DNA of 64,000 bases from Brumimicrobium sp051745635. GTDB lineage: Bacteria; Bacteroidota; Bacteroidia; Flavobacteriales_D; Crocinitomicaceae. A program made the translations under genes and the position numbers. Shown in pieces: positions 9,224 to 18,708 of this stretch; position 1 is the first letter of the stretch, and each line of letters opens with the position of its first letter. The notes beneath the pieces were generated by a model. The model made no database searches. It saw nothing but the letters and a program-made list of their open reading frames with translations, and had not been told where the DNA came from. The DNA lies in assembly GCA_051745635.1 (NCBI GenBank), contig JBNJEH010000009.1, positions 1 to 64,000 on the forward strand. The letters are read 5' to 3'.

Positions 9224-10195
9224 TTATCGTGTACGTTCGGTGGTGTATTTGACGAGCAATTGTAACGCTTTTTTACTCTCAGAATCGGGGAGCGGTTGAA
9301 GCAATGAGAGTGCCTGATCGCGTATTTCCATCATTTTTTGATAAGCGTAATCGATTCCACCATTTTCGACAACCAGTTCAATCGCCCGACGCACCTTTTT
9401 AGGCTTTTCGTTGTAGCGTTTAACGATGTTAATGAGTTCTTTTCTCGTTTTTTTGTCAACAGTGTTTAATGTGTAAATGAGCGGCAAAGTCATTTTCCGT
9501 TCGCGGATATCTATTCCCGTTGGTTTTCCGATTTTACCCGGCGTGCCATAATCGAAAATATCGTCTTTAATCTGGAAAGCCAGTCCAACGAGTTCGCCAA
9601 ATTCCCGCATGCGTTCGGCTTCATCTTCACGAGCGACAGAAACGGCACCCGCTTCGCAACAGGTAGCAATCAGCGAGGCGGTCTTCTGACGAATCACTTC
9701 AAAATAGGTGGATTCGTCAATATCTAGCCGACGCGATTTTTCAATTTGCAGCAATTCTCCTTCACTCATTTCCCGAACGGCGCGCGCTACAATTTCGAGC
9801 GAACGGTATTTTTTGTGTTCTATACTCAGCAACAGCACCCGTGAGAGCAGGTAATCGCCGACTAATACCGCAATTTTATTTTTCCAGAGCGCATTGATGG
9901 AGAAGAAACCTCTTCGCTCGTTGGCATCGTCGACGACATCATCGTGAACCAGAGTGGCTGTGTGTAAAAGCTCTACCAGCGAAGCAGAATTGTAGGTGTC
10001 ATCGTTGATTTCTCCCAACATTTTAGCCGAAAGAAAAACGAACATCGGACGCATTTGTTTGCCTTTCCTTTTCACGATGTAATGGGTGATTTTGTCGAGC
10101 AGCGGTACCTTTGATCGCACATTTTTGCGAAAACGTTCTTCGAATTCTTCCAGTTCTCCCGCTATAGGGGCTTTAATTTCATTAACTACACCCAT
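9224..10195 (-). CDS. ispB: Polyprenyl diphosphate synthase
   Basis: A 323-residue trans-prenyltransferase that extends isoprenoid diphosphates with isopentenyl diphosphate, most likely for the menaquinone side chain. Both aspartate-rich metal motifs are intact: DDVVD (D85, D86, D89) and DDIFD (D211, D212, D215), with the substrate contact GKQMRP at residues 45-50. The residue five positions before the first motif is alanine (A80), which leaves room for a longer chain; that is an inference from known chain-length rules. A -7 element ends only 7 nt before the ATG, so the mRNA leader may be almost absent. The stress-protein gene lies upstream on the same strand. Confidence 0.9.
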   Translation of the reverse strand: MGVVNEIKAPIAGELEEFEERFRKNVRSKVPLLDKITHYIVKRKGKQMRPMFVFLSAKMLGEINDDTYNSASLVELLHTATLVHDDVVDDANERRGFFSINALWKNKIAVLVGDYLLSRVLLLSIEHKKYRSLEIVARAVREMSEGELLQIEKSRRLDIDESTYFEVIRQKTASLIATCCEAGAVSVAREDEAERMREFGELVGLAFQIKDDIFDYGTPGKIGKPTGIDIRERKMTLPLIYTLNTVDKKTRKELINIVKRYNEKPKKVRRAIELVVENGGIDYAYQKMMEIRDQALSLLQPLPDSESKKALQLLVKYTTERTR

Positions 10196-10202
10196 TCTGG
10201 AA

Positions 10203-10210
10203 CAAATATA
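10203..10210 (-). promoter_or_regulatory. -7 element immediately before ispB
   Basis: TATATTTG on the minus strand fits TAnnTTTG exactly. Its last base is 7 nt from the ATG at 10195, which would give a leader of only a few nucleotides. Confidence 0.5.
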
Positions 10211-10262
10211 CAGATAAACTTCGTGCTGTTACCTTACCAACAACAAGTGAATTTGCAATTTG

Positions 10263-11099
10263 TTATTTTGCGGGCAGGGTGAGCAAAGGAATTTGGAGAT
10301 GCTGAGCAATATTTTTAGATAAACTCCGGCTGAATATAGCGCTGAAAAAGTTGCGTTTACGCGGTTGAATAGCGATGATGTCCACTTGGTTTGATTGATA
10401 AAAATCGACGAGGGAGGATTCAATATCTTCGCCCGTAATCACGTGGAAATCGCGTTGATCATCTCCCCGCAGTTTCTTTTTCCAATCTTCCATTTCGGTA
10501 TCACTGACATCAGAGATATCTTTTTCAAAATGGACGCCACAAAGAGCGGCGTTCAGTCTTTTAGAAAAATCCAGCACGTCATTGAACGAAACGACTTCTT
10601 CGTCTTTGTAATTGGTCATGTAAGCTAATTTTTTGACATCGTCTTCGTGTGATGCTTCGAGCGGTATACTGAGCACTTTACAAGGCGATGCGTCAATTAC
10701 TCCAGAAGCTACAGAACCGAGGAAGACCTCCTTTAACCCCGTTGCTCCTTTCGTTCCCATTACGATAACATCAAACGATTCTTTCTTAGCAAGGGCTGTG
10801 ATTCTCGATACAGGGTGGCCTTCTTCCATGATTTGATTAAAATCAACAGAAGTGAATCCATTATCATCTGCAATTTCTCGCATTTTTTCTACAGCATTCT
10901 GGAAATTTCGCCGAGATTCTTTTTCCATCATCTCAAAAACTTCCCGAGACGTGTTTTGAAGTGAACGTCCGAGTTCCGGCAGCTCATATACGTGAATTAA
11001 GGTCAACTGGCCTCCCGTTTTTTTCGTTAAATGAAGCGCAAATCGAAATGCATTCTCCGCTGTTTCGGAGAAATCTGTAGGAAAAAGAATATTCATCAA
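10263..11099 (-). CDS. Tandem universal stress protein (UspA family)
   Basis: A 278-residue protein of two Usp domains. The first (residues 1-148) is canonical: MNILFPTDFSETAENAF at the start and the ATP-binding loop MGTKGATGLKEVFLGSVAS, fitting G-2x-G-9x-G-S. The second (residues 155-278) keeps the fold pattern (VDIIAIQPRKRNFFSAIFSRS) but its nucleotide loop is degenerate. Tandem Usp proteins of this type are common in Bacteroidota and are linked to stress or starvation. It is cytoplasmic, with no membrane segment. It precedes ispB by 67 bp on the same strand. Confidence 0.9.
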   Translation of the reverse strand: MMNILFPTDFSETAENAFRFALHLTKKTGGQLTLIHVYELPELGRSLQNTSREVFEMMEKESRRNFQNAVEKMREIADDNGFTSVDFNQIMEEGHPVSRITALAKKESFDVIVMGTKGATGLKEVFLGSVASGVIDASPCKVLSIPLEASHEDDVKKLAYMTNYKDEEVVSFNDVLDFSKRLNAALCGVHFEKDISDVSDTEMEDWKKKLRGDDQRDFHVITGEDIESSLVDFYQSNQVDIIAIQPRKRNFFSAIFSRSLSKNIAQHLQIPLLTLPAK

Positions 11100-11370
11100 T
11101 AAAGTTATTTAGTACCTCTCAAAATTGCATTATTTTTTCTAAATAACGAACAAAATACTGGTTTTTTTCGAAATTTCATTGTCTTTTCACCGGCAGACTA
11201 CAGGGGATGAGGTGGATAAAAACAGAAGAGCAGCAGCCATCATTCCGCGGTGAAAATCACTGGTTTTAGTGGATAGGGAATGATTGTTACCGTTTAAATT
11301 GTGCCGTGAATAACTTGCGGAGAACTCAACGCGGTCGATTTAAAATCAATTCCTTACCTTTAGATCACAG

Positions 11371-13479
11371 ATGAAAGTACTGACAGGAATTCTTTTTTTT
11401 GGATTAATTGTTTCAGGTGTTTGGGGACAATCGCCGAAACATGAATTATCGGAGCTGGAGCGACTGATGAATACGGACTATCGTGCGCTCGATTCAGTGA
11501 TGAACCAGCATTATGATAATTTCGACAAATTCCCCCCGGACGAACGGGTTGAATTTCATTTGCTTCATCTGTTCTGGAAGCAAACGAGTCAAAGTATTCA
11601 CGACACGGTGTTTTACAGAAAGCTAAAAAGTGCGCAATTGCCGATGGACCATCAATTGTTGTTGCTCTCAACGACAGAAATTCTGGATCAAAGAAGGACA
11701 TTGCGATTTGTACCGCAGTTAAATTCAACCCTCGATTCGATTCAGCATAGATCGATTAAGGTACTGTTCTATGCGATTAAAAGCTATATGAACATTCAGA
11801 GCAAAATGGAATGGAGATTTCAAGCCAACAAAGCTATGAAGCGTTCGCGAAAGACCCGTTTCGACATGTTACCTTCGCTCGTCTTAAACATTATTTCAAC
11901 CGCCCTGGAGGAAAGAGGTCAGTACACGGATGCCGTCAAATACCAACAAAAGGCGTTGAATTATGCCGAAAAAAATGAGTTGCACCTCTGCGTGGTTATG
12001 CACAAGTTAAAACTGGCAGATGTGCATTACGAATTGGGCAATGTCGTTAAAGCGAAAAGTTACTATGCGGATGCGCGGCAAATGGCGAAAAAAATCAAGA
12101 ATAAATTTTTGGAGGCGGAAGCGCTGTTGAGCCTGGGCGATCTCAACGTCAGCACTGGGCAGATCAAAGAAGGATTATACGGGTTACAGCGCGCGTTGAT
12201 TTTGTATTATCAGGAGTCATCGGAGATTGGTATTGCCAATACGCACAAGGAGTTAGGTCGGGCCTATCTGCAAACCAACGATTTGGAATTGGCAGAAAAA
12301 AACCTGGAGTTGAGCAGCAACTATTTTGATCAGATTCCGGCCCGCTTCGGCAAGGGAGAGTTACACTATTTTTTGGCACAACTGGCTTTTGCAAATAATC
12401 AGTTGAATCGTACGCTGAAGCATTGCAATCGCGCTTTGATTTTTACCGAAAAGCACGGTTCTACCTTGCGTTATTATAAAATCATTCAGTTGAGAAGCCG
12501 GGTGCGGTCAGCAATAGGGGACGAAACCGGTGCTTATCGGGATTTGCGCGCATACGTGGACTTTAAGGACAGTATTTCTGCCAGTGAATTGCAGACGCAG
12601 GTTGCCGAACTCAGCGAGCTTTATGAAGCCGAACAAAAAGCCAAGCAAATCAGTGAACAAAAGCGCCGCATTGAAGAGCAGCGGAATCAACAGTTGATCA
12701 ATGAACAAAAACTGGAAAATACAGAGCTCCGCAACCAACAGATCATTCTCATTCTTTTCTTTTCAGTCATACTGTTTTTGGCGCTTTTTGTGATATTCTA
12801 TTTTCGAAGCAAACAACGGGCGTTACGCACTCAACAGCGCGAAGTAGAGTTACAGCAACAGTTGCTGCGGTCGCAGATGAATCCCCATTTTTTATTCAAT
12901 GCCATGTCGGTGATTCAAAGTTACATTTACGATAATGATTTGAAAAACTCTTCTGCATTTTTAGTCAATTTCTCGCGACTCATGCGTTTAATTCTGGAAA
13001 ATAGTGACAAAGAGTTTATTCCGCTCTCCACTGAGCTGGAAATTTTAGAACGCTTTTTAAAAATTCAGCAAGCCCGTTTTGAACACCGTTTTGATTTTGA
13101 GATCAGCGCAGAGGGCAATGTAGACCTCGAAACCACCATGATTCCACCAATGGTTTTACAGCCATTCCTGGAAAATGCGACTGAACACGGCGAACTTCAC
13201 AAAGTGATAGACGGTAAAATTCGGATAAACTATAAAATTGAAAAGGAATTACTTATTTTTGAAATAGTAGATAATGGTATCGGCCGAAAAGCGGCCCGCG
13301 AAAAACGAGCAAGTTCAACCTTGAAAAGCCATAAAAGTATGGCTATTTCGATTACAGAACAGCGCATTGCACTGTTGCATCAAAAATATAAAAGGTCGGG
13401 CTACGTGACCATAGAAGACGATGACCAACAGCGTGAAACAGGTACGCGGGTAAAAATAGGCATACCCATTATACAATAG
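11371..13479 (+). CDS. TPR-containing LytS-type sensor histidine kinase
   Basis: A 702-residue kinase. A signal sequence (residues 1-19) is followed by a long helical region of tetratricopeptide repeats (about 170-400, for example YTDAVKYQQKALNYAEKN and LELAEKNLELSSNYFDQ) that would lie in the periplasm. A coiled coil then leads into one membrane segment (458-480). The His_kinase domain (PF06580 type) has the phospho-accepting H506 in QMNPHFLFNAM and the ATP-binding DNGIGRKAA near the end. The stimulus is unknown. The cognate LytTR regulator starts 31 bp downstream, so the pair is a complete two-component system. Confidence 0.93.
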   Translation: MKVLTGILFFGLIVSGVWGQSPKHELSELERLMNTDYRALDSVMNQHYDNFDKFPPDERVEFHLLHLFWKQTSQSIHDTVFYRKLKSAQLPMDHQLLLLSTTEILDQRRTLRFVPQLNSTLDSIQHRSIKVLFYAIKSYMNIQSKMEWRFQANKAMKRSRKTRFDMLPSLVLNIISTALEERGQYTDAVKYQQKALNYAEKNELHLCVVMHKLKLADVHYELGNVVKAKSYYADARQMAKKIKNKFLEAEALLSLGDLNVSTGQIKEGLYGLQRALILYYQESSEIGIANTHKELGRAYLQTNDLELAEKNLELSSNYFDQIPARFGKGELHYFLAQLAFANNQLNRTLKHCNRALIFTEKHGSTLRYYKIIQLRSRVRSAIGDETGAYRDLRAYVDFKDSISASELQTQVAELSELYEAEQKAKQISEQKRRIEEQRNQQLINEQKLENTELRNQQIILILFFSVILFLALFVIFYFRSKQRALRTQQREVELQQQLLRSQMNPHFLFNAMSVIQSYIYDNDLKNSSAFLVNFSRLMRLILENSDKEFIPLSTELEILERFLKIQQARFEHRFDFEISAEGNVDLETTMIPPMVLQPFLENATEHGELHKVIDGKIRINYKIEKELLIFEIVDNGIGRKAAREKRASSTLKSHKSMAISITEQRIALLHQKYKRSGYVTIEDDDQQRETGTRVKIGIPIIQ

Positions 13480-13510
13480 AGAAATGACACACTAAAAGAC
13501 TTTTATTTGA

Positions 13511-14260
13511 ATGGCTTACAAAGTACTGATTGTAGATGACGAAATACGAACGCGGGCTTTATTGGCGAACATGTTGAGTCATAATTCTGAAGACCTCAAG
13601 GTTTATCAGGATGGTGAAAGTGTTGCCACTGCAATTGCGTCAATTGAACAACAAAATCCGGACATCGTGCTGCTGGATATTCAGTTGCCGGATGGTTCTG
13701 GATTCGATATTCTGGATAGGCTGGATGATCGCGACTTTCAGGTTATTTTTATCACAGCACATGAAGAATATGCTATTCGGGCGATCAAGAGTTCTGCGCT
13801 CGACTACATTTTAAAACCCGTTGACGAAGAGGAATTAAATAACGCAATATATAATGCTGTCAATAGAATTAAAGGGCAACTCGATCAAAGTACGCATTAT
13901 GACGCATTGCTTAATAACATTGAGAAGGATAACAAAAAGATAGTTCTTCGCACAATGGAATCGCTTTACATATTTGACGTTGAAGATATCTTACGCTGTC
14001 AGTCGAGTGGAAATTACACCAATTTTTACATCAATGACGACCGGGAGATTATCGTTTCAAAGCCGTTGAAGGAATATGAAGCAGCCCTTTCGTACCGTTG
14101 GTTTGTGCGGTGTCACCGATCACATATTATTAACATGGACTACGTGAATCGGTTCGATAAAAACGATGGAGGTGCCATTATCATGCGCGACGGGACAAAA
14201 GTTCCGCTTTCGCGTTCATTTCGCGAACGATTTTTTGATGCGCTCGAGAATATGACATAA
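13511..14260 (+). CDS. LytTR-family response regulator
   Basis: A 249-residue regulator. The receiver domain (residues 1-125) has the acidic pair D9/D10, the phosphorylation site D56 in LLDIQLPDGSGF, the Thr of FITAHEEYA and the Lys of LKPVDEEE. The LytTR DNA-binding domain (about 145-245) shows DILRCQSSGNYTNFY, KPLKEYEAAL and FVRCHRSHIIN. It should be activated by the kinase encoded directly upstream. Target genes cannot be told from the sequence. Confidence 0.95.
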   Translation: MAYKVLIVDDEIRTRALLANMLSHNSEDLKVYQDGESVATAIASIEQQNPDIVLLDIQLPDGSGFDILDRLDDRDFQVIFITAHEEYAIRAIKSSALDYILKPVDEEELNNAIYNAVNRIKGQLDQSTHYDALLNNIEKDNKKIVLRTMESLYIFDVEDILRCQSSGNYTNFYINDDREIIVSKPLKEYEAALSYRWFVRCHRSHIINMDYVNRFDKNDGGAIIMRDGTKVPLSRSFRERFFDALENMT

Positions 14261-14352
14261 GTTTTGGAATGCGCCACTAATAAATGCTAAAGCAATGTTT
14301 TCGCTGAGGTGATGGCAGGATTTGAATGATTCAGATGATGACAGCTTGAGTT

Positions 14353-14389
14353 AATTAAAAATCGCCCAGCGCCGAATGGCGTGGGCGAT
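14353..14389 (-). terminator. Terminator of the yceI-like gene
   Basis: Stem ATCGCCCA (14361-14368) with TGGGCGAT (14382-14389), extended after one bulged base by CGCC/GGCG. Reading the minus strand, the stem is followed by TTTTTAATTAA. It lies 21 bp past the stop of the minus-strand gene at 14410. Confidence 0.75.
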
Positions 14390-14409
14390 CCAATTGTGTG
14401 CTATTGCGT

Positions 14410-14943
14410 CTAAGCTGGTGTGAACTGCACTTCAGCCATGATTTTCACTTCATCGCTTACTAAAACGCCGCCCGTTTCGAGCGTAGAGTTCCAGTTGAGT
14501 CCCCAGTCTTTTCGGTTGATTTTACCTGAAATAGAAAACCCGGCTTTTTCATTGCCCCAGGGGTCTTTGGCAAGGCCGCCGAATTCAACGTCCAATGCTA
14601 CCGGTTTCGTGACACCTACGATGGTTAGATCACCTTTCAATCTGTAATTTTCATCGTCTAGTTTTTCAAATGAAGTACCCTCGAACGTCAATTTTTCGTG
14701 GGCTTCGACATTGAAGAAATCCTCACTTTTCAGGTGTTTATCGCGATCGTTATTGTTGGTATAAACCGAATCTGACACTATTGATGCATGCACTTTTGCA
14801 TTTTCAAAATCGCTGCCGTTCGCCTTGATTTCCGCGTTGAAATCGGTAAACTCACCTTTTACATTGGTAATCATTAAGTGCTTTACTTTAAATAATAACT
14901 CACTGTGCGTGGGGTCGAGTACCCATTTTTTCATATCTGCCAT
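14410..14943 (-). CDS. YceI family protein
   Basis: A 177-residue lipocalin-like protein. It has the family pattern WVLDPTHSELLFKVKHLMITNVKGEF at the N-terminus, then DFFNVEAHEKLTFEG, the KGDLTIVGVTKPVALDVEF block and GFSISGKINRKDWGL. YceI proteins bind isoprenoid or other amphiphilic molecules. No signal peptide is present (the start is MADMKKW), so this copy is probably cytoplasmic, unlike the periplasmic E. coli protein. It is a single gene with its own terminator. Confidence 0.9.
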   Translation of the reverse strand: MADMKKWVLDPTHSELLFKVKHLMITNVKGEFTDFNAEIKANGSDFENAKVHASIVSDSVYTNNNDRDKHLKSEDFFNVEAHEKLTFEGTSFEKLDDENYRLKGDLTIVGVTKPVALDVEFGGLAKDPWGNEKAGFSISGKINRKDWGLNWNSTLETGGVLVSDEVKIMAEVQFTPA

Positions 14944-15422
14944 AACTTGTTTTTTTAATGTTGATACAAAGATGCGGAGAACCTGAGCCTATTTCGTTCA
15001 CATAGGTTAAGAAAGGGGGGATAGGGGGGAGGAGCAAGAGTGTTGAGCATGCAGCAAGAGTGGGGGGTAGTGAGCAAGAGTAGCGAAGAAACATTGGGCT
15101 GATCATGAGCGATAAGGACAGGACTGATCCAAAGGGCTGACGACGAGGGCTGAGGACGAGGGCTGAGGGCGATTGTTGAGCTTGTCGAAACAGAAGCCCG
15201 AAGCCCGAATTTCCTGATAAATGTCAAAGGTATACTATGTTGATAATTAATTTTGAATGGGTTTAACTTCACTTCGACTTGGGTGCTCAGCACATCGCGT
15301 TGAGCTCCTTTTAGTCGGTTCCAGGATAGGTCGTAAATTTTAATTTAAAACGGGAGTGTTCAAAAAACTGTGTCACTCGAAATTTTCTCACCTTCCGATA
15401 CAAAAATAATTAGTGACACGGG
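14944..15422. repeat. Gene-free gap with a second copy of the composite repeat
   Basis: This stretch between yceI and the phosphatase gene carries GAGCAAGAG-type units (15032-15084) and then GGGCTGACGACGAGGGCTGAGG units paired with AAGCCCGAAGCCC (15132-15208), the same combination as at 3250-3475. Here the two halves of the fold-back are separated by TTGAGCTTGTCGAAACA, a phrase that resembles dispersed intergenic repeats of flavobacteria. At 15282-15297, GTGCTCAGCACATCG resembles the unit tandemly repeated at 27967-28060. No coding frame is supported. Confidence 0.7.
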
Positions 15423-16175
15423 TCAATCCGGAGTGTGCCCTTGCACGAAGGTATGGCTGGAGTCATCCCAAATGGTTAATTTACCATTGTATTTGCAGCC
15501 CTGGTCGACATTGACAACGTTGCCGATCATGCGCGGCGTATCAAAATCAAATTTGATCGTAGGCGTGTGTCCGATGTAAATGGAGTCAAATTTAGCAATA
15601 GGTTTGCGGCGTTTTCCAAATTTATTGGTGCGCTTGTTGTTCTTTCCGAATTTATTGAGTGCCGTTTTGAATAGATTGCGGTCCCAAAAAAGGGAGTGAG
15701 GTTCTTTTTTAAGTGTTTTTTCAAAACCAACATTTGGATCGAAACCAGCATGGACGGCGAGTTTGTGATCCCATAAGTAGTAGTCCTGAAGTTGATCAAA
15801 AAAAGCTGTTTTGTGATGCTGAACGATGGACGGACCGGCTTTTCGATAGGCATTGTAGGTCGTGTCACCACCTTTTTTCATCCACGCTTTGTATTTCTTC
15901 CGGATGTATTTTTTATCCTGAAAAAGTGTGAGGTCGCGGTTCAGCAGTTCGGAAAACCAGTAATCGTGATTTCCTTTAATAAAAATGGGTGAGTAATGCG
16001 CCTCTTTTTTAATGTTCAGCAGTAAATCGACGACCTCAATGGGTTCATTTCCGCCGTTGATATAGTCCCCGATGAAAATAAAGCGATCATTTTCAGGGCT
16101 GTACTTTATTTTTTCTATCGCATCCTTCAGGGGATCAAGGTATCCGTGTATGTCGCCTACAATTAAGTTTCTCAC
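15423..16175 (-). CDS. Calcineurin-like metallophosphoesterase (PPP-type phosphatase)
   Basis: A 250-residue phosphatase with the metal-binding motifs in order: GDIHGY (D8, H10), GDYINGG (D37), GNHD (N69, H70, D71), then WDHKLAVHAGFDP and the C-terminal YIGHTPT. This is the serine/threonine/bis-nucleotide phosphatase layout rather than an exported 5'-nucleotidase, and there is no signal peptide. The substrate is unknown. The start is GTG at 16175, directly before the first metal motif; no ATG is available. It is a single gene on the minus strand. Confidence 0.85.
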   Translation of the reverse strand: MRNLIVGDIHGYLDPLKDAIEKIKYSPENDRFIFIGDYINGGNEPIEVVDLLLNIKKEAHYSPIFIKGNHDYWFSELLNRDLTLFQDKKYIRKKYKAWMKKGGDTTYNAYRKAGPSIVQHHKTAFFDQLQDYYLWDHKLAVHAGFDPNVGFEKTLKKEPHSLFWDRNLFKTALNKFGKNNKRTNKFGKRRKPIAKFDSIYIGHTPTIKFDFDTPRMIGNVVNVDQGCKYNGKLTIWDDSSHTFVQGHTPD

Positions 16176-16442
16176 GGCGCCAAAATACTAAAAAAATAAA
16201 ATGCTTATCGCGTTCTTTACCGGTATTTCCACTCAAGTTTGCTATGGCTATCTCAACGATACTGTTGCCTTCACCGCGGACAATCCGTTAAGACATACTT
16301 TGTGCTCTCTACTGATGCTGACGATCAGCACAGGTACTGTTTCTGCATAAAATCAGATAACAGGAGCATGGGATGATTTTGAATTTATGCTATGGTATGT
16401 TCTTGATCAGAAATCTCCAGTTAGGGTCAGAATAATAAAAAA

Positions 16443-16732
16443 AGTTCTACCACGAATTTAATGGGTAGTATAAAACGGATAATTATATTATAGCGAAGGA
16501 CAATTATGAAAGGTACCTATCTATAGCCGAGGGTTCTATAGCCGAGGGTTTCAACTCGCGGCTATAGAAGATTATAAAGAAATACTTTTTGGCGCGTGTT
16601 TTTGTGGTTCCTGAGCTTTCAAATTTAATTATTTGAAAAATGTCGAAGGACAAAAACCGTGACAAAAAGCCGTTCAGGGGATATTTTAAATGCTTTTACT
16701 CGGTCCTTACTCACTAAATTCATGGTAGAACC
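16443..16732. mobile_element. MITE-like element, copy 1
   Basis: A 290-bp non-coding element, about 94% identical to copy 2 (19348-19622) apart from a 15-bp internal duplication (AGCCGAGGGTTCTAT). Its ends are imperfect inverted repeats of GGTTCTACCACGAATTTA; the left end begins AG instead of GG. Inside are a strong hairpin (CTATAGCCG with CGGCTATAG around GGGTTTCAACTC) and a second one (TTTCAAAT with ATTTGAAA). It is flanked by perfect 8-bp direct repeats ATAAAAAA (16435-16442 and 16733-16740). No transposase is encoded; it would need one supplied in trans. Confidence 0.8.
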
Positions 16733-16765
16733 ATAAAAAAAAGCCGACACGGATTTCGCGTCAGC
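16733..16765 (-). terminator. Terminator of the OMP gene, abutted by MITE copy 1
   Basis: Minus-strand hairpin from 16743-16751 and 16757-16765 with two G-U pairs, which pair only in minus-strand RNA, followed by a T run (16735-16742). The MITE's target duplication lies in this T run. Confidence 0.7.
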
Positions 16766-16787
16766 CATATTTGAAAGTTGAATTTTT

Positions 16788-17582
16788 CTAAAAATTTAAG
16801 CTTAACCCTGCTGAAAAAGGATAGTATTCAGGTCCTTTGTTTTTCTCAAAGAGAGGCGTTAATGCATAATTTGCAAACGCTGTAAACCTTCCAGCTCCGA
16901 TTCTTACGCTAGCATCAACCAGGAATGGAGAGATGTGATAGTGTCCGCGATTTATGTCCTTTCTATTTTGATCATTTTGACTAAATTTTTGTTTGACTCT
17001 GGAACCAATTCTATAGTTCAACAGAGCTCCAATAGAAATATGAAAACTTTTATCGGGATCATTTCCAGGCATGAATGTGAAGTATGCCGGAACACTCAAA
17101 TAAGTTGCGTTTAAGAAGTTTTTATCAAACGACTTTGTACTATCTGTGGCCGAGAAAATAGTTGTATCGTTATAGGATAAAGTCGATTTTGTACTTTTAA
17201 AGGCATAACGATTAAATCGAAAACCAAGCCCAGTCATAAATCTAAAGTGTTCATTTCCTAATTTTTGATTAAACTCAGCAATGTTCAGGTTAATCATAAA
17301 ACTTTTAGCATAGTCTAACTCAAGGAACACGTTGTTTGGGTCATTATTAATTTCGAAATCTTTTGATGTTGAATACCCATTGATACCAAATTCAAGACCT
17401 CTCCAGTGATTTACATCCCATTCCTCCTCGTCTTTTACTTCAATAGTGTCACCATTATTATGAATAGTGATCACCTTTCCTTTGTAAGAAATTCTGGTTG
17501 TATCCTGTTTACTTTCTTCTTCTTGTGCTGCAATACTAAATGACATCAACAGTGCCGATAGAATAATAATTTTCGTTTTCAT
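16788..17582 (-). CDS. Outer-membrane beta-barrel protein, last gene of the ECF cluster
   Basis: A 264-residue protein with a signal peptide (1-19, ending SIAAQ), a short acidic linker (KDEEEWDVNHW) and then alternating strand patterns (FRFMTGLGFRFNRYAF, FHISIGALLNYRIGSRV, RFTAFANYALTPLF) ending LSLNF, typical of PorT-like outer-membrane barrels. Its role is unknown. It lies 61 bp after the anti-sigma gene yet has its own promoter-like sequence, TGTAAC-N16-CGTCTTGC (17603-17632), matching the one before the sigma gene. It is therefore a likely target of that sigma factor. Confidence 0.8.
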   Translation of the reverse strand: MKTKIIILSALLMSFSIAAQEEESKQDTTRISYKGKVITIHNNGDTIEVKDEEEWDVNHWRGLEFGINGYSTSKDFEINNDPNNVFLELDYAKSFMINLNIAEFNQKLGNEHFRFMTGLGFRFNRYAFKSTKSTLSYNDTTIFSATDSTKSFDKNFLNATYLSVPAYFTFMPGNDPDKSFHISIGALLNYRIGSRVKQKFSQNDQNRKDINRGHYHISPFLVDASVRIGAGRFTAFANYALTPLFEKNKGPEYYPFSAGLSLNF

Positions 17583-17602
17583 AATAATCGTTTTGTTTTA
17601 TT

Positions 17603-17632
17603 GCAAGACGGACGAACATCTAAAATGTTACA
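17603..17632 (-). promoter_or_regulatory. ECF-type promoter of the OMP gene
   Basis: On the minus strand TGTAAC (17627-17632) is followed 16 nt later by CGTCTTGC (17603-17610). The GTAAC/CGTC pair is the usual -35/-10 form for ECF sigma factors, and both the motif and the spacing equal those before the sigma gene at 19191-19220. Confidence 0.65.
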
Positions 17633-17643
17633 GGTAGCTAAAA

Positions 17644-18708
17644 TTATTTACTTTTAGATCGCTCAATCTTTAATCCACCGATTTCAAATATGGTTCTGCT
17701 TGTTTCTTTTGTGCTCGTTTGAGCAACAATTTCCTGTCCAGTTAACGATTTACTTCCTTTGTTGATCAACGCAATCACATCTGGACTTCCGTTGTCATTC
17801 AAAAGCTTCTTTTCTTTTCCTTTATCTTCTAAATATGCTAATAGAGATGGCGGAGCTTTTGCAATAGAATTTGGCACACTGTCTTTTGATTCTTTTTCAG
17901 TTTTAGTCTCCTTGTTATCCAATTCAGCTACAATTTCACTTAATTCAGGGTTTTTTACTAGTAGCTTTGGAACCGCTTTTTTAAATTGCTTTTTCTCGTT
18001 AGGTTCAACATTTGGAGATTGCTTTTTATCTTCATTTTTCGATTGAACTTTTTCTTTAGATGAACGATTGAGATTATTGGAGTCTGAATTATTCTCGACA
18101 ATTAATTGTTTCGCAGGTTTTTTAATTGATTTCGAGATTTCAAAATCATTGCCATGTTCAATGTTGGGAGTCAGATTCGTGTTTTTAGTACTAACAAAGT
18201 ATTTTGGAGATACAGGATTCAAATTTGTCAATAAACTGCTGACGAAAAATCCAATCAGTAGAATTGCTGCAATCCTAACAGACCAATAAAAAACCCCTTT
18301 AACTTCTGATCCATTTGCAATAGAATGAAGTTCTTTTTTGTCCTCAAAAACTATAGTAGAAGGAGTTAGTTTTGATTTGGAGAATTGATTGAATTCCTGT
18401 TGATATTTTCTTTGATCTGAAATAAAATTTAAAACTTGCTGCTTATCGACTTCATTTAAGTCTCCTTCGTGATAGGCAATAAAAAAGTGTTTTCGTTTGG
18501 AAGAATTAATTTTTTCGAAGTTTAAGAATTCTTTGTCAATCTTTTCTTCGTCTGGCGCTTTTAATTCTACAATCTCATCGAGAACGTCTGTATCCAGTTC
18601 GGGGTTCTCCTGTAAAAATAAATACAATTCACTTTTTAGCTCATCAGTAAGATTTCCTTCCGATAAGTCAAGTAAAAAAGCTTCGTAATTATTTTTATCT
18701 ATTCTCAT
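17644..18708 (-). CDS. Membrane anti-sigma-like protein
   Basis: A 354-residue protein with a single membrane segment at residues 140-160. The cytoplasmic N-terminus contains two related repeats, YEAFLLDLSEGNLTDELKSE (8-27) and FFIAYHEGDLNEVDKQQV (75-92), the pattern seen in Bacteroidota proteins encoded beside ECF sigma factors. The periplasmic part (165-354) is Lys/Ser/Asn-rich and probably disordered. The start overlaps the sigma gene's stop by 4 bp, so the two are translationally coupled. I infer that it holds the sigma factor at the membrane. No zinc-finger HxxxCxxC motif is present, so it is not a ZAS-type anti-sigma. Confidence 0.7.
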   Translation of the reverse strand: MRIDKNNYEAFLLDLSEGNLTDELKSELYLFLQENPELDTDVLDEIVELKAPDEEKIDKEFLNFEKINSSKRKHFFIAYHEGDLNEVDKQQVLNFISDQRKYQQEFNQFSKSKLTPSTIVFEDKKELHSIANGSEVKGVFYWSVRIAAILLIGFFVSSLLTNLNPVSPKYFVSTKNTNLTPNIEHGNDFEISKSIKKPAKQLIVENNSDSNNLNRSSKEKVQSKNEDKKQSPNVEPNEKKQFKKAVPKLLVKNPELSEIVAELDNKETKTEKESKDSVPNSIAKAPPSLLAYLEDKGKEKKLLNDNGSPDVIALINKGSKSLTGQEIVAQTSTKETSRTIFEIGGLKIERSKSK

